64,000 nt of DNA from Escherichia coli DSM 30083 = JCM 1649 = ATCC 11775 (GCF_003697165.2 NZ_CP033092.2:3162001-3226000), one strand, 5' to 3'. Counted from the stretch's first letter, positions 39,302 to 51,149 are shown. Notes: generated from the sequence alone by a model not told the origin. Made by a program: numbers and translations.

Positions 39302-40894
39302 TTACTCGATCCCTTTACTACGCAGGTAATCTTCGTAATTACCGCTAAAGTCGATCACGCGTTCCGGGGTGATTTCCAGAATACGGGTCGCCAGGGAGCT
39401 TACGAACTCACGGTCGTGTGAAACAAAGATCAGCGTGCCCTGATACAGTTCCAGCGCCATGTTCAGCGACTCAATAGATTCCATATCCAGGTGGTTGGTC
39501 GGTTCGTCCATGATCAGAATGTTCGGCTTCTGCATCATTAACTTACCAAACAGCATCCGCCCTTTCTCCCCACCGGAAAGCACTTTCGCTGGCTTTTTGA
39601 TGTCGTCCTGGCTGAACAGTAAACGACCGAGAATGCTGCGTACCGCCTGCTCGTCATCGCCTTCCTGCTTCCACTGGCTCATCCATTCGAACACGGTCAG
39701 ATCATTTTCGAACTCATATTCATGGTCCTGGGCGTAGTAACCAATGCGCGCGTTCTCAGACCATTTTACGGTGCCGCTGTCCGGTTGCAGATCGCCCACC
39801 AGCGTTTTCAGCAGCGTTGATTTACCGACGCCGTTGGTACCCAGTACAGCCAGTTTTTCACCCACTTCCAGCAGCAGGTTGAGATTTTTAAACAGTGGAC
39901 CGTTATCAAACCCTTTAGTCAGACCTTCCACTTCCAGCGCGTTACGGAACAGTTTCTTATCCTGTTCAAAACGGATGAACGGGTTCTGACGGCTGGAGGC
40001 TTTCACCTCTTCCAGTTTGATTTTATCAATCTGGCGCGCGCGCGAAGTTGCCTGGCGAGATTTCGAGGCGTTGGCGCTAAAGCGGCTAACGAAAGATTGC
40101 AACTCAGCAATCTGCGCTTTCTTCTTGGCGTTATCAGCCAGCAGACGTTCACGCGCCTGAGTCGCCGCCGTCATGTACTCATCGTAGTTGCCCGGATAAA
40201 CGCGCAGCTCGCCGTAATCCAGATCCGCCATGTGGGTACAAACCATGTTAAGGAAGTGACGGTCGTGCGAGATGATGATCATGGTGCTGTCACGCTCGTT
40301 CAGCACCTGTTCCAGCCAGCGAATGGTGTCGATGTCGAGGTTGTTGGTCGGTTCGTCGAGCAGGAGAATGTCCGGATCAGCAAACAGCGCCTGCGCCAGC
40401 AGCACACGCAGCTTCCAGCCAGGAGCAACTTCACTCATCGGGCCGTAGTGCTGTTCCACTGGAATTCCCACGCCAAGCAACAGTTCACCAGCGCGAGCTT
40501 CCGCAGAGTAACCGTCCATTTCGCCGTATTTCACTTCCAGATCGGCCACTTTATAGCCGTCTTCTTCACTCATTTCCGGCAAAGCATAGATGCGGTCACG
40601 CTCCTGCTTCACTTCCCACAACTCTTTATGCCCCATGATCACCGTATCCAGCACAGTGAACTCTTCAAAGGCAAACTGATCCTGACGCAGCTTACCAATG
40701 CGCTCGTTGGGATCGAGGGAAACGTTACCCAACGTCGGCTCTAAGTCGCCGCCGAGGATCTTCATAAAGGTGGATTTACCACTACCGTTCGCGCCAATCA
40801 GGCCGTAACGGTTGCCGCCGCCAAATTTGACGGAAATGTTTTCAAACAACGGCTTACTGCCGAACTGCATGGTGACGTTACTGGAAACTAACAC
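39302..40894 (-). CDS. ybiT: YbiT, ABC-F family ATPase
   Basis: A soluble ribosome-associated ABC-F protein of 530 residues with two ABC domains and the linker between them. Domain 1 has 'GANGSGKST' and '[12 protein letters not shown]'; domain 2 has 'GTNGVGKST', the signature 'LSGGEKGRM' and '[12 protein letters not shown]'. In domain 1 the usual LSGGxxxR signature is replaced by 'VAPGWKLRV'. No membrane segment exists, so it is a translation factor-like protein, not a transporter. E. coli ABC-F proteins act at the ribosomal E site. It appears monocistronic. Confidence 0.93.
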
Positions 40895-41112
40895 AGGCGT
40901 ATCCTGAAAAGAGATATGACAAACCGCGCATTATGCCATAAGTCTGAAAGAAGATCCTGCTCCTCGCTTAAGGTCTACACTCAAGCCAAAGGCAAAAAAT
41001 GTGATTTCGTACACATCTGATTTCACTGTGAGCTGGAATGAACTTATAATGCACTTCCAATACTCTAATATTCTCAACCCAATGGCCTGCCAGGCACAAA
41101 ATCTCGCTTAAC

Positions 41113-42033
41113 ATGAATATGAAATTGAAAACATTATTCGCAGCGGCCTTCGCTGTTGTCGGCTTTTGCAGTACCGCCTCTGCGGTAACTTATCCTCTGC
41201 CAACCGACGGGAGTCGCCTGGTTGGTCAGAATCAGGTGATCACCATTCCTGAAGGTAACACTCAGCCGCTGGAGTATTTTGCCGCCGAGTACCAGATGGG
41301 ACTTTCCAATATGATGGAAGCGAACCCGGGTGTGGATACCTTCCTGCCGAAAGGCGGTACTGTACTGAATATTCCGCAGCAGCTGATCCTGCCGGATACC
41401 GTTCATGAAGGCATCGTCATTAACAGTGCAGAGATGCGTCTGTATTACTATCCGAAAGGGACCAACACCGTTATCGTGCTGCCGATCGGCATTGGTCAGT
41501 TAGGCAAAGACACGCCTATCAACTGGACCACCAAAGTTGAGCGTAAAAAAGCAGGCCCGACCTGGACGCCGACCGCTAAAATGCACGCAGAGTACCGCGC
41601 TGCGGGCGAACCGCTTCCGGCGGTCGTTCCGGCTGGTCCGGATAACCCGATGGGGCTGTATGCACTCTACATCGGTCGCCTGTACGCTATCCATGGCACC
41701 AACGCCAACTTCGGTATCGGCCTGCGTGTAAGTCATGGTTGTGTGCGTCTGCGTAACGAAGACATCAAATTCCTGTTCGAGAAAGTACCGGTCGGTACCC
41801 GCGTACAGTTTATTGATGAGCCGGTAAAAGCGACCACCGAGCCAGACGGCAGCCGTTATATTGAAGTCCATAACCCGCTGTCTACCACTGAAGCCCAGTT
41901 TGAAGGTCAGGAAATTGTGCCAATTACCCTGACGAAGAGCGTGCAGACAGTGACCGGTCAGCCAGATGTTGACCAGGTTGTTCTGGATGAAGCGATCAAA
42001 AATCGTTCCGGGATGCCGGTTCGTCTGAATTAA
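41113..42033 (+). CDS. ldtB: LdtB, L,D-transpeptidase anchoring Braun lipoprotein
   Basis: Periplasmic YkuD-type L,D-transpeptidase that covalently attaches Lpp to peptidoglycan. The 306-residue precursor has a signal peptide (1-24, ending ASA) and a LysM-like segment (about 40-92). The catalytic YkuD domain is about 98-235, with the nucleophile Cys210 in 'SHGCVRL' and upstream His in '[11 protein letters not shown]'. The region after 240 is a C-terminal extension of unknown role. It is followed by a strong terminator shared with convergent ybiR. Confidence 0.96.
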
Positions 42034-42050
42034 TCTTCAAAACGTAAAGC

Positions 42051-42079
42051 AAAGGCGGACTCATAATCCGCCTTTTTAA
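42051..42079. terminator. Terminator between ldtB and ybiR
   Basis: A perfect 9-bp stem AAAGGCGGA / TCCGCCTTT (42051-42059 with 42067-42075) with a 7-nt loop and T-run, between convergent genes. Confidence 0.85.
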
Positions 42080-42090
42080 TTTGACAGACC

Positions 42091-43209
42091 TTATCCCGCC
42101 GGGATCATAACCAACAAAACATATCCCACCAGCGCCGCCCACAACAGCATCGGTATCGAATAAAGATGAAAACGCCACCAGATACGGCGATCGTTCGCCA
42201 TCCGTAACGCAATCAAATTTGCCAGCGATCCGGGTAATAAACCAAAGCCCCCCACGTTTACCGCCCATGCCAGTAATAAAGACGGTGGCACATAATTGAG
42301 CAGCAAAATGGTACTCGGCACGTTACTGATCACCTGCGATAAACCGATCGCCGTTAACCATAATCCGGGTTCGGATAAATGACTCACGTTACTTAACACC
42401 CCCTGCAAAACTGGCAGTTGGGTTAGTAAATGGACGTCGATAAACATCGCCATAAACACCAGCAGCAGCGTCCAGTCCACACTGAGCACCACACGACGCG
42501 CCAGCAGCGCAAAGCCCGCCGCCACAATCACCAGTCCCCACAGCTCTTGTTTTAACTCCAGCGCCGTCAGAAAGACGATATACAGCCCCAGACAACTCCA
42601 CACCAGCCGCGGTTTCCACTCCGGCGTTTGCACCCCCGTATGGTATTGCAGCGCCTTTCCAGGGAAACAACACCAGCACAACAGCAGGAGTGTCAGCATC
42701 ATTGCGCCAGCCAGCGGTGCCATTTGGGCAATAAATCCGGCAAACGAAAGACCAGAACGTCCCCAGATAAGAATATTTTGCGGGTTGCCAATTGGCGTCA
42801 GTAGCGAACCAGCGTTGACTGCCAGCGCCTCAAAAATAATCAGCCGATTAACCGGAATCTCACACAGTCTTTTTAGCGTGATAGTCAGCGGAACAACTAT
42901 AAACAGTGCGACATCGTTGGTCAGAAAGGTAGAAAGCAGCGCTGCCGCCAGTACCATAAACATCGCCAGCCGACGCTCCGTAGCAAAACGGCGCACCATT
43001 TTGCGCCCCAGCACATCAAAATAACCGCTTAACTCGACACCTTTGGTCAGCAGCATCAGGCCGCTTAAGGTGATGATGGTGTGCCAGTCGATAGCAGCAG
43101 GCCAGGATTTCGGTGCAAAGGGAACGAAAAAACTTAATCCGATGCCAACAAGAATTAATAACTGAAAAAAACGATCGCCTTGCAGCGTGCGTAAAAAAGG
43201 CAGGCTCAT
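42091..43209 (-). CDS. ybiR: YbiR, putative anion/ion transporter (ArsB/NhaD superfamily)
   Basis: A 372-residue inner-membrane protein with about 10-11 membrane segments, of the CitM/ArsB/NhaD ion-transporter superfamily. The '[22 protein letters not shown]' and '[12 protein letters not shown]' loops are the conserved substrate-site segments of the superfamily. The substrate is unknown. Its start overlaps the mntR stop by 4 nt (ATGA), so it is cotranscribed with the manganese regulator; a role in metal-linked ion balance is possible but only inferred. Confidence 0.88.
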
Positions 43210-43673
43210 TTGGCACCGTGTTTCTGGGTAAACAAACGAAAGGCATCCAGCGTCTCTTCACTAACATGGTGCTCCATACCTTCCGCGTCGCGACGGGCGA
43301 TTTCCGGACTGACGCCCAACACCAACAAGAAATTTTCGACTATCTGATGTCGCTCGCGGCTTTCCTGCGCCAGCTTCTCTCCTTCTGCCGTTAAAAACAC
43401 GCCACGCCAGGGGATCATTTCAATCAGCCCCATGGTTGCCAGTCGCTTAAGCATTTTAGCCACCGTCGGTTGCGAAACCCCCAGACGAGCAGCCATGTCC
43501 ACCTGACGAGCTTCCCCCACTTCCCTGATCAAGTCAGAAATCAGCTCAACGTAATCATCAATCAGCTCGCGCCGATGCGCCTCTCTGACCTGGCGGAACC
43601 CTTCAACGTGCTCTTCCACGTTCACTAACTGCGTCACTTTTTTTGCTGTTGGCGTACCTGCGCGACGACTCAT
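43206..43673 (-). CDS. mntR: MntR, manganese-dependent regulator (DtxR family)
   Basis: Mn(II)-sensing repressor of mntH and mntS, and activator of mntP. It has 155 residues: an N-terminal winged HTH (about 35-90, with '[16 protein letters not shown]'), a dimerisation/metal-binding domain with '[12 protein letters not shown]' and 'EGMEHHVS', and an extended N-terminal arm of about 30 residues typical of E. coli MntR. It is coupled to ybiR downstream. It is divergent from mntS, whose promoter carries an MntR-type palindrome. Confidence 0.96.
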
Positions 43674-43782
43674 TGTGCTTCCTCATTATGGTGACGCATA
43701 CATAGCGTTCTCATTTCGTGCGCACATTGTAAACCAGAGTTGCGAAGGTACAAAAAATTAACGTTTTAGCAATAGCTATATA

Positions 43783-43800
43783 ATATAGCCTGTGCTATAT
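43783..43800. promoter_or_regulatory. MntR box at the mntS promoter
   Basis: ATATAGC-CTGT-GCTATAT is a perfect 7+4+7 palindrome, close to the E. coli MntR-site pattern (AnCATAGC...GCTATGnT). It lies 58 nt upstream of the mntS start, where it would repress mntS when manganese is plentiful. Confidence 0.85.
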
Positions 43801-43858
43801 CTGTATGTAATGCAATCATCCCTCAAGGATCGATGGGATTAGCAAGTCAGGAGGTCTT

Positions 43859-43987
43859 ATGAATGAGTTCAAGAGGTGTATGCGCGTGTTTAGTCATTCT
43901 CCCTTTAAAGTACGGTTAATGCTGCTCTCTATGTTGTGCGATATGGTCAACAACAAACCGCAGCAGGATAAACCTTCCGATAAATAG
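43859..43987 (+). CDS. mntS: MntS, small manganese-homeostasis protein
   Basis: A 42-residue protein: ATG at 43859-43861, stop TAG at 43985-43987, with an AGGAGGT ribosome site 6-9 nt upstream. The sequence (MNEFKRCMRVFSHSP..., hydrophobic middle, ...DKPSDK end) matches K-12 MntS. It is made in low manganese, raises free intracellular Mn, and is thought to block the exporter MntP. The mRNA corresponds to the RNA first called RybA. An MntR box lies upstream, and a 7-bp perfect hairpin (43987-43993 with 44000-44006) directly overlaps the stop. It was found by reading frame and context because of its small size. Confidence 0.95.
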   Translation: MNEFKRCMRVFSHSPFKVRLMLLSMLCDMVNNKPQQDKPSDK

Positions 43988-44014
43988 CGGCGTCGCGGTA
44001 CGCCGCTTCACTCC
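43987..44014 (+). terminator. Terminator-like hairpin after mntS
   Basis: Perfect stem GCGGCGT / ACGCCGC (43987-43993 with 44000-44006) with TTCACTCCTGCTTTT after it. It starts in the mntS stop codon. The rest of the gap to opgE (to 44258) holds the opgE promoter and no credible gene. Confidence 0.55.
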
Positions 44015-44258
44015 TGCTTTTATGCAGGCACAACGCGTTTTGGTCTGAAAAACCCCACTTTTTGTCGGATTTGCAATCCCCTTCGCAAAAGATTTGTTCG
44101 TCGGTAGTTGACCTGAACAGCAGCTCGCTCTATCTTCTTGCAGCCCTGCGTATATTGCGGCTCGCGGATGCGGACCCCTTTCCCCTCTTCACGCACTCTT
44201 GCAGGTATTGACCCTTGACGCCAGGGTAAGCACATGGCGTTTGTTACGATAGTGGCAT

Positions 44259-45842
44259 ATGAATTTAACCCTCAAAGAATCGCTTGTTACCCGTAGCCGG
44301 GTATTTAGCCCGTGGACTGCGTTCTACTTTTTACAGTCGCTATTAATTAACCTCGGCTTAGGTTACCCCTTCAGTTTGCTCTACACCGCTGCGTTTACGG
44401 CTATTTTGCTTTTGCTATGGCGAACATTGCCTCGCGTACAAAAAGTTCTGGTCGGTATCAGTTCACTGGTGGCGGCTTGTTATTTCCCTTTTGCTCAGGC
44501 CTACGGCGCGCCTAACTTCAATACATTGCTGGCATTGCACTCCACCAATATGGAAGAGTCGACCGAAATCCTGACGATTTTTCCGTGGTACAGCTACCTG
44601 GTCGGCATATTTATTTTTGCGCTCGGCGTAATAGCAATCAGGCGAAAAAAAGAGAGTGAAAAAGCGCGCTGGAATACCTTCGACAGCCTGTGCCTGGTAT
44701 TCAGTGTGGCGACATTTTTTGTTGCTCCCGTGCAAAACCTGGCCTGGGGCGGCGTATTTAAACTGAAAGATACTGGCTATCCGGTATTTCGTTTTGCTAA
44801 GGATGTCATCGTCAATAATAACGAGGTGATTGAAGAGCAAGAACGGATGGCAAAACTTTCCGGAATGAAAGATACCTGGACGGTCACTGCCGTTAAGCCG
44901 AAGTATCAGACCTATGTGGTGGTGATCGGAGAAAGCGCGCGTCGCGATGCCCTCGGTGCCTTTGGCGGTCACTGGGACAATACCCCGTTTGCCAGCAGCG
45001 TTAACGGTTTGATATTTGCTGACTACATTGCCGCCAGTGGCTCCACGCAGAAATCGCTTGGCTTAACGCTCAATCGCGTTGTCGATGGCAAACCACAGTT
45101 TCAGGATAACTTTGTCACCCTGGCAAATCGCGCGGGCTTCCAGACCTGGTGGTTTTCCAACCAGGGCCAAATCGGCGAATACGATACCGCCATCGCCAGC
45201 ATCGCCAAACGAGCAGATGAAGTGTACTTCCTGAAAGAAGGTAATTTTGAAGCAGATAAAAACACGAAAGACGAAGCGTTACTGGATATGACCGCTCAAG
45301 TGCTGGCGCAAGAGCACTCGCAACCGCAGCTGATTGTTCTACATCTGATGGGCTCGCATCCGCAGGCCTGCGACCGGACACAAGGAAAATACGAAACCTT
45401 TGTGCAATCGAAAGAAACGTCGTGCTATCTCTATACCATGACGCAAACAGACAATTTACTGCGCAAGCTGTACGATCAGTTACGCAACAGCGGCAGCAGC
45501 TTCTCGCTGGTTTACTTTTCCGACCACGGTCTGGCCTTTAAAGAGCGCGGCAAAGACGTGCAATACCTTGCCCATGATGATAAGTATCAGCAAAATTTCC
45601 AGGTGCCTTTTATGGTCATTTCCAGCGACGATAAAGCGCATCGGGTGATTAAAGCCCGCCGCTCGGCCAATGACTTCTTAGGCTTTTTCTCGCAGTGGAC
45701 GGGAATTAAAGCGAAGGAAATAAATATCAAATACCCGTTTATATCTGAGAAGAAAGCCGGGCCGATATACATCACCAACTTCCAGTTACAGAAGGTGGAT
45801 TACAACCATCTCGGAACCGATATTTTCGACCCGAAACCTTAA
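44259..45842 (+). CDS. opgE: OpgE, phosphoethanolamine transferase for osmoregulated periplasmic glucans
   Basis: Transfers phosphoethanolamine to osmoregulated periplasmic glucans. The 527-residue protein has an N-terminal bundle of about four to five membrane segments (about 20-160) and a periplasmic alkaline-phosphatase-fold catalytic domain (about 210-510). Visible are 'VVIGESARRDALGAFGG' with the metal-site Glu, the 'SGSTQKSLGLT' segment with the nucleophilic Thr, 'MGSHPQACDR' and 'YFSDHGLAFKERG'. It belongs to the EptA/MCR family by fold, but its identity and locus (YbiP) point to glucans, not lipid A. Confidence 0.92.
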   Translation: MNLTLKESLVTRSRVFSPWTAFYFLQSLLINLGLGYPFSLLYTAAFTAILLLLWRTLPRVQKVLVGISSLVAACYFPFAQAYGAPNFNTLLALHSTNMEESTEILTIFPWYSYLVGIFIFALGVIAIRRKKESEKARWNTFDSLCLVFSVATFFVAPVQNLAWGGVFKLKDTGYPVFRFAKDVIVNNNEVIEEQERMAKLSGMKDTWTVTAVKPKYQTYVVVIGESARRDALGAFGGHWDNTPFASSVNGLIFADYIAASGSTQKSLGLTLNRVVDGKPQFQDNFVTLANRAGFQTWWFSNQGQIGEYDTAIASIAKRADEVYFLKEGNFEADKNTKDEALLDMTAQVLAQEHSQPQLIVLHLMGSHPQACDRTQGKYETFVQSKETSCYLYTMTQTDNLLRKLYDQLRNSGSSFSLVYFSDHGLAFKERGKDVQYLAHDDKYQQNFQVPFMVISSDDKAHRVIKARRSANDFLGFFSQWTGIKAKEINIKYPFISEKKAGPIYITNFQLQKVDYNHLGTDIFDPKP

Positions 45843-45850
45843 AACAAAAA

Positions 45851-45876
45851 AATCCGCCCCGAGAGGCGGATTTTTT
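45851..45876. terminator. Bidirectional terminator opgE / ompX
   Basis: An 8-bp stem AATCCGCC / GGCGGATT (45851-45858 with 45865-45872) is flanked by A-run and T-run on the two sides, as expected between convergent genes. Confidence 0.9.
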
Positions 45877-45891
45877 ATATCACCGAAGTGA

Positions 45892-46407
45892 TTAGAAGCG
45901 GTAACCAACACCGGCAATCCAGGTGCCTACGTCAACGCTACGAATACGGCTCTGCTCGTAAGAGAAGTCCAGAGCAACGTTTTCCATCGGGTTGAACTGC
46001 AGACCAGCACCGTAGGAGAAACCGTAGTCGCTGGTGTCGTGTTTGTAGGTCGGGTATTCAGTGGTCTGGAATTTACCATAACCCACACCCACTACACCGT
46101 AGATGCTTGCCCAGTCGTTAATGCGGTAAGCCGGACCAGCAGTGATGCCGTAGTACTGGTTTTTGTTGTAGTCACCAGAGCTTGCAGTACGGCTTTTCTC
46201 GGTGTAAGTGAAAGAACCGATCACACCCAGCGGGCTGTTGTCTTCTTCATAGCGGTATTTCAGGTTGAAACCGCCCATTTTGTTCATTTGGCCCTGAGCG
46301 TCGCTCTGTGCGTAACCGCCAGTTACAGTAGAAGTCGCAGCTACGGAAGTACCTGCGGTGAAAGCCAGAACTGCGGCCAGTGCTGAAAGACATGCAATTT
46401 TTTTCAT
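45892..46407 (-). CDS. ompX: OmpX, eight-stranded outer-membrane protein
   Basis: Small outer-membrane beta-barrel of the Ail/Lom family. The 171-residue precursor has a signal peptide (1-23, ending SVA). The mature barrel has alternating aromatic/polar strands and the typical C-terminal 'GVGYRF' with terminal Phe for BAM recognition. It has His where K-12 has Asn in 'YPTYKHDTSDY', a surface-loop position, from memory. The start at 46405-46407 gives the known length. In E. coli it is repressed by the sRNA CyaR near the ribosome site. Confidence 0.96.
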   Translation of the reverse strand: MKKIACLSALAAVLAFTAGTSVAATSTVTGGYAQSDAQGQMNKMGGFNLKYRYEEDNSPLGVIGSFTYTEKSRTASSGDYNKNQYYGITAGPAYRINDWASIYGVVGVGYGKFQTTEYPTYKHDTSDYGFSYGAGLQFNPMENVALDFSYEQSRIRSVDVGTWIAGVGYRF

Positions 46408-46759
46408 AACCACCTCAAATGTGATTCAAATAAGTCCTAAGTTTTAAATATATCAAAAATTAATGGGAAACTCTTCGCGATTTATGATGTCTAACGGACC
46501 ATTTCATGTAACAGAACGTTTCCATACACCGCTATCCATCTAAATTTAAATCACTTTTTCAGAGAACTGCGTAAGTATTACGCATGTTTTCCCTGTCATT
46601 CATCCAGATTATTCCTAATCACCAGACTAATGATTCCATCAATCCTGGCGCATTTTAGTCAAAACGGGGGAAAATTTTTTCAACAAATGCTCAACCAGCA
46701 TTGGGTATATCCAGTACACTCCACGCTTTACTTAGGTTTAGATATTTGTGGGAGAAAGG
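46408..46759. promoter_or_regulatory. Divergent regulatory region ompX / rhtA
   Basis: This 352-nt A+T-rich gap must contain the minus-strand ompX promoter and leader and the plus-strand rhtA promoter. I see no credible ORF. A perfect dyad TGCGTAA-GTA-TTACGCA lies at 46568-46584 near the middle and could be an operator; the regulator is not recognised. A GGGAGAAAGG ribosome site precedes rhtA. Confidence 0.5.
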
Positions 46760-47647
46760 ATGCCTGGTTCATTACGTAAAATGCCGGTCTGGTTACCAAT
46801 AGTCATATTGCTCGTTGCCATGGCGTCTATTCAGGGTGGAGCCTCGTTAGCTAAGTCACTTTTTCCTCTGGTGGGCGCACCGGGGGTCACTGCGCTGCGT
46901 CTGGCATTAGGCACGCTGATCCTCATCGCGTTCTTTAAGCCATGGCGACTGCGCTTTGCCAAAGAGCAACGATTACCGCTGTTGTTTTACGGCGTTTCGC
47001 TGGGTGGAATGAATTATCTTTTTTATCTTTCTATTCAGACGGTACCGCTGGGTATAGCGGTGGCGCTGGAGTTCACCGGACCACTGGCGGTGGCACTGTT
47101 CTCTTCTCGTCGCCCGGTAGATTTCGTCTGGGTTGTGCTGGCGGTTCTTGGTCTATGGTTCCTGCTACCGCTGGGGCAAGACGTTTCCCATGTCGATTTA
47201 ACCGGCTGTGCACTGGCACTGGGGGCCGGGGCTTGTTGGGCTATTTACATTTTAAGTGGGCAACGCGCTGGAGCGGAACATGGTCCTGCGACGGTGGCAA
47301 TTGGTTCGTTGATTGCAGCGTTAATTTTCGTGCCAATTGGAGCGCTTCAGGCTGGTGAAGCACTCTGGCACTGGTCGGTTATTCCATTGGGTCTGGCTGT
47401 CGCTATTCTCTCGACCGCTCTGCCTTATTCGCTGGAAATGATTGCCCTCACCCGTTTGCCAACACGCACATTTGGTACGCTAATGAGCATGGAACCGGCG
47501 CTGGCTGCCGTTTCCGGGATGATTTTCCTCGGAGAAACACTGACACCCATACAGCTGCTGGCGCTCGGCGCTATCATCGCCGCTTCAATGGGTTCTACGC
47601 TGACAGTACGCAAAGAGAGCAAAATAAAAGAATTAGACATAAATTAA
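46760..47647 (+). CDS. rhtA: RhtA, threonine/homoserine exporter (EamA/DMT family)
   Basis: Inner-membrane exporter of threonine and homoserine, 295 residues, ten predicted membrane segments arranged as two EamA repeats (about 10-140 and 150-285). The N-terminus is MPGSLRKMPVWLP. The start at 46760 is preferred over an in-frame ATG-like start 12 nt upstream by family length and the ribosome site. It ends at a strong perfect hairpin before dps. Monocistronic. Confidence 0.95.
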   Translation: MPGSLRKMPVWLPIVILLVAMASIQGGASLAKSLFPLVGAPGVTALRLALGTLILIAFFKPWRLRFAKEQRLPLLFYGVSLGGMNYLFYLSIQTVPLGIAVALEFTGPLAVALFSSRRPVDFVWVVLAVLGLWFLLPLGQDVSHVDLTGCALALGAGACWAIYILSGQRAGAEHGPATVAIGSLIAALIFVPIGALQAGEALWHWSVIPLGLAVAILSTALPYSLEMIALTRLPTRTFGTLMSMEPALAAVSGMIFLGETLTPIQLLALGAIIAASMGSTLTVRKESKIKELDIN

Positions 47648-47657
47648 ATTTACATTT

Positions 47658-47689
47658 CTGCATGGTTATGCATAACCATGCAGATTTTC
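47658..47689 (+). terminator. Terminator of rhtA
   Basis: A 26-nt perfect palindrome CTGCATGGTTAT-GC-ATAACCATGCAG (47658-47683) followed by ATTTTCT, 10 nt after the rhtA stop. Confidence 0.8.
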
Positions 47690-47801
47690 TCGCTACTTTT
47701 CCTCTACACCGTCTTTATATATCGAATTATGCAAAAGCATATTTATTCCGAAAATTCCTAGCGAGCAAATAAATAAGAATTGTTCTTATCAATATATCTA
47801 A

Positions 47802-48449
<648 letters not shown>

Positions 48450-48490
48450 ATCCATCGCTGATGGTGCAGAACTTTAGTACACGATAAAAG

Positions 48491-48519
48491 CGGCTTCCTG
48501 ACAGGAGGCCGTTTTGTTT
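48491..48519 (+). terminator. Terminator of dps
   Basis: A 9-bp stem (48491-48499 with 48503-48511; one G-U pair) with a 3-nt loop, followed by TTTTGTTTT, 42 nt past the dps stop. Confidence 0.85.
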
Positions 48520-49599
<1,080 letters not shown>

Positions 49600-49614
49600 T
49601 AACGCGGCGCCTGT

Positions 49615-49690
49615 AAAGCGCACTGGCAGTTCCCTCTCCCCGCCGGGGAGAGGATTAGGGTGAAGGGCGCAAACCCGCTCCGGGGCCATT
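49615..49690 (+). repeat. Intercistronic repeat/hairpin between glnH and glnP
   Basis: The 138-nt gap contains a strong hairpin CCTCTCCCC-GCC-GGGGAGAGG (49633-49653) within a segment resembling the dispersed E. coli 'CCCTCTCCCC...GGGGAGAGG..AGGGTGAGGG' repeat. It probably protects the upstream glnH message or partly stops transcription, giving more binding protein than permease. Confidence 0.65.
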
Positions 49691-49737
49691 AATTACCCTG
49701 AATTTGATTATTTACACCACGGTAACAGGAACAACAT

Positions 49738-50397
49738 ATGCAGTTTGACTGGAGTGCCATCTGGCCTGCCATTCCGCTTCTGATTGAAGGTGCCAAAATG
49801 ACCCTGTGGATTTCGGTCCTCGGTCTGGCTGGTGGTCTGGTGATCGGATTGTTGGCAGGTTTTGCACGCACCTTCGGTGGTTGGATAGCCAACCACGTCG
49901 CGCTGGTCTTTATTGAAGTGATCCGCGGCACACCTATCGTCGTCCAGGTGATGTTTATCTATTTCGCCCTGCCGATGGCGTTTAACGATTTACGCATCGA
50001 CCCGTTTACTGCGGCGGTGGTCACCATCATGATCAACTCCGGCGCGTACATTGCGGAAATCACGCGTGGTGCGGTGCTATCTATTCACAAAGGTTTTCGT
50101 GAAGCAGGACTGGCGCTCGGTCTTTCACGTTGGGAAACCATTCGCTACGTCATTTTACCGCTGGCACTGCGTCGTATGCTGCCGCCGCTGGGTAACCAGT
50201 GGATCATCAGCATTAAAGACACTTCGCTGTTTATTGTTATCGGCGTGGCGGAACTGACCCGTCAGGGGCAAGAAATTATTGCCGGTAACTTCCGCGCCCT
50301 TGAGATCTGGAGCGCCGTGGCGGTGTTCTATCTGATTATTACCCTGGTGCTGAGCTTTATTCTGCGTCGTCTGGAAAGAAGGATGAAAATCCTGTGA
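49738..50397 (+). CDS. glnP: GlnP, glutamine ABC transporter permease
   Basis: Membrane subunit of the glutamine importer, 219 residues, polar amino-acid (HisM) permease family with five membrane segments. The coupling loop '[20 protein letters not shown]' (about 120-140) contacts GlnQ. It overlaps glnQ by 4 nt (GTGA). The ribosome site GGTAACAGGAAC lies before the ATG. Confidence 0.97.
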
Positions 50398-51116
50398 TTG
50401 AATTTAAAAACGTCTCCAAGCATTTTGGTCCAACCCAGGTGCTGCACAATATCGATTTGAACATTGCTCAGGGCGAAGTCGTGGTGATTATCGGGCCGTC
50501 CGGTTCCGGTAAATCGACCCTGCTGCGCTGCATCAACAAACTGGAAGAAATCACCTCCGGCGATCTGATTGTCGATGGCCTGAAGGTTAACGATCCGAAA
50601 GTTGATGAGCGCCTGATTCGCCAGGAAGCGGGTATGGTGTTCCAGCAGTTTTACCTCTTCCCGCATCTGACGGCGCTGGAAAACGTCATGTTTGGCCCGC
50701 TACGCGTGCGTGGCGCGAATAAAGAAGAGGCGGAAAAACTGGCGCGTGAGCTCCTGGCGAAAGTCGGTCTGGCAGAACGTGCACATCACTACCCTTCCGA
50801 ACTTTCTGGTGGTCAACAGCAGCGTGTGGCGATTGCCCGCGCGCTGGCGGTGAAGCCGAAAATGATGCTGTTTGATGAACCGACTTCCGCTCTTGACCCG
50901 GAACTGCGCCATGAAGTGCTGAAGGTTATGCAGGATCTGGCTGAAGAAGGGATGACGATGGTGATCGTGACACACGAAATCGGTTTTGCCGAGAAAGTAG
51001 CTTCGCGCCTGATCTTTATCGACAAAGGCCGGATTGCGGAAGATGGCGATCCGCAGGTGTTGATCAAGAACCCACCGAGCCAGCGCTTGCAGGAATTTTT
51101 GCAGCACGTCTCTTAA
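50394..51116 (+). CDS. glnQ: GlnQ, glutamine ABC transporter ATPase
   Basis: ATPase of the glutamine importer, 240 residues. It shows the A-loop Phe in 'SKHFGP', Walker A 'GPSGSGKST' (about 34-42), Q-loop, signature 'LSGGQQQR' (about 134-141), Walker B '[12 protein letters not shown]' and H-loop 'VTHE'. The start codon is GTG at 50394, overlapping the glnP stop by 4 nt. The protein begins [13 protein letters not shown]. Last gene of the operon, followed by a hairpin. Confidence 0.97.
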
Positions 51117-51123
51117 CTTCTCA

Positions 51124-51149
51124 GCCTCCCTTTCCCCCGAAAGGGAGGC
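51124..51149 (+). terminator. Hairpin after glnQ
   Basis: A perfect 11-bp stem GCCTCCCTTTC / GAAAGGGAGGC (51124-51134 with 51139-51149), loop of 4, eight nt past the glnQ stop. The T-tract is weak, but the stem is strong. Confidence 0.7.

Noticed and set aside
44020..44235. 71-codon minus-strand frame between mntS and opgE
   Set aside because: Basic, low-similarity translation with no convincing ribosome site; the interval is better explained as the mntS transcript end and the opgE promoter.
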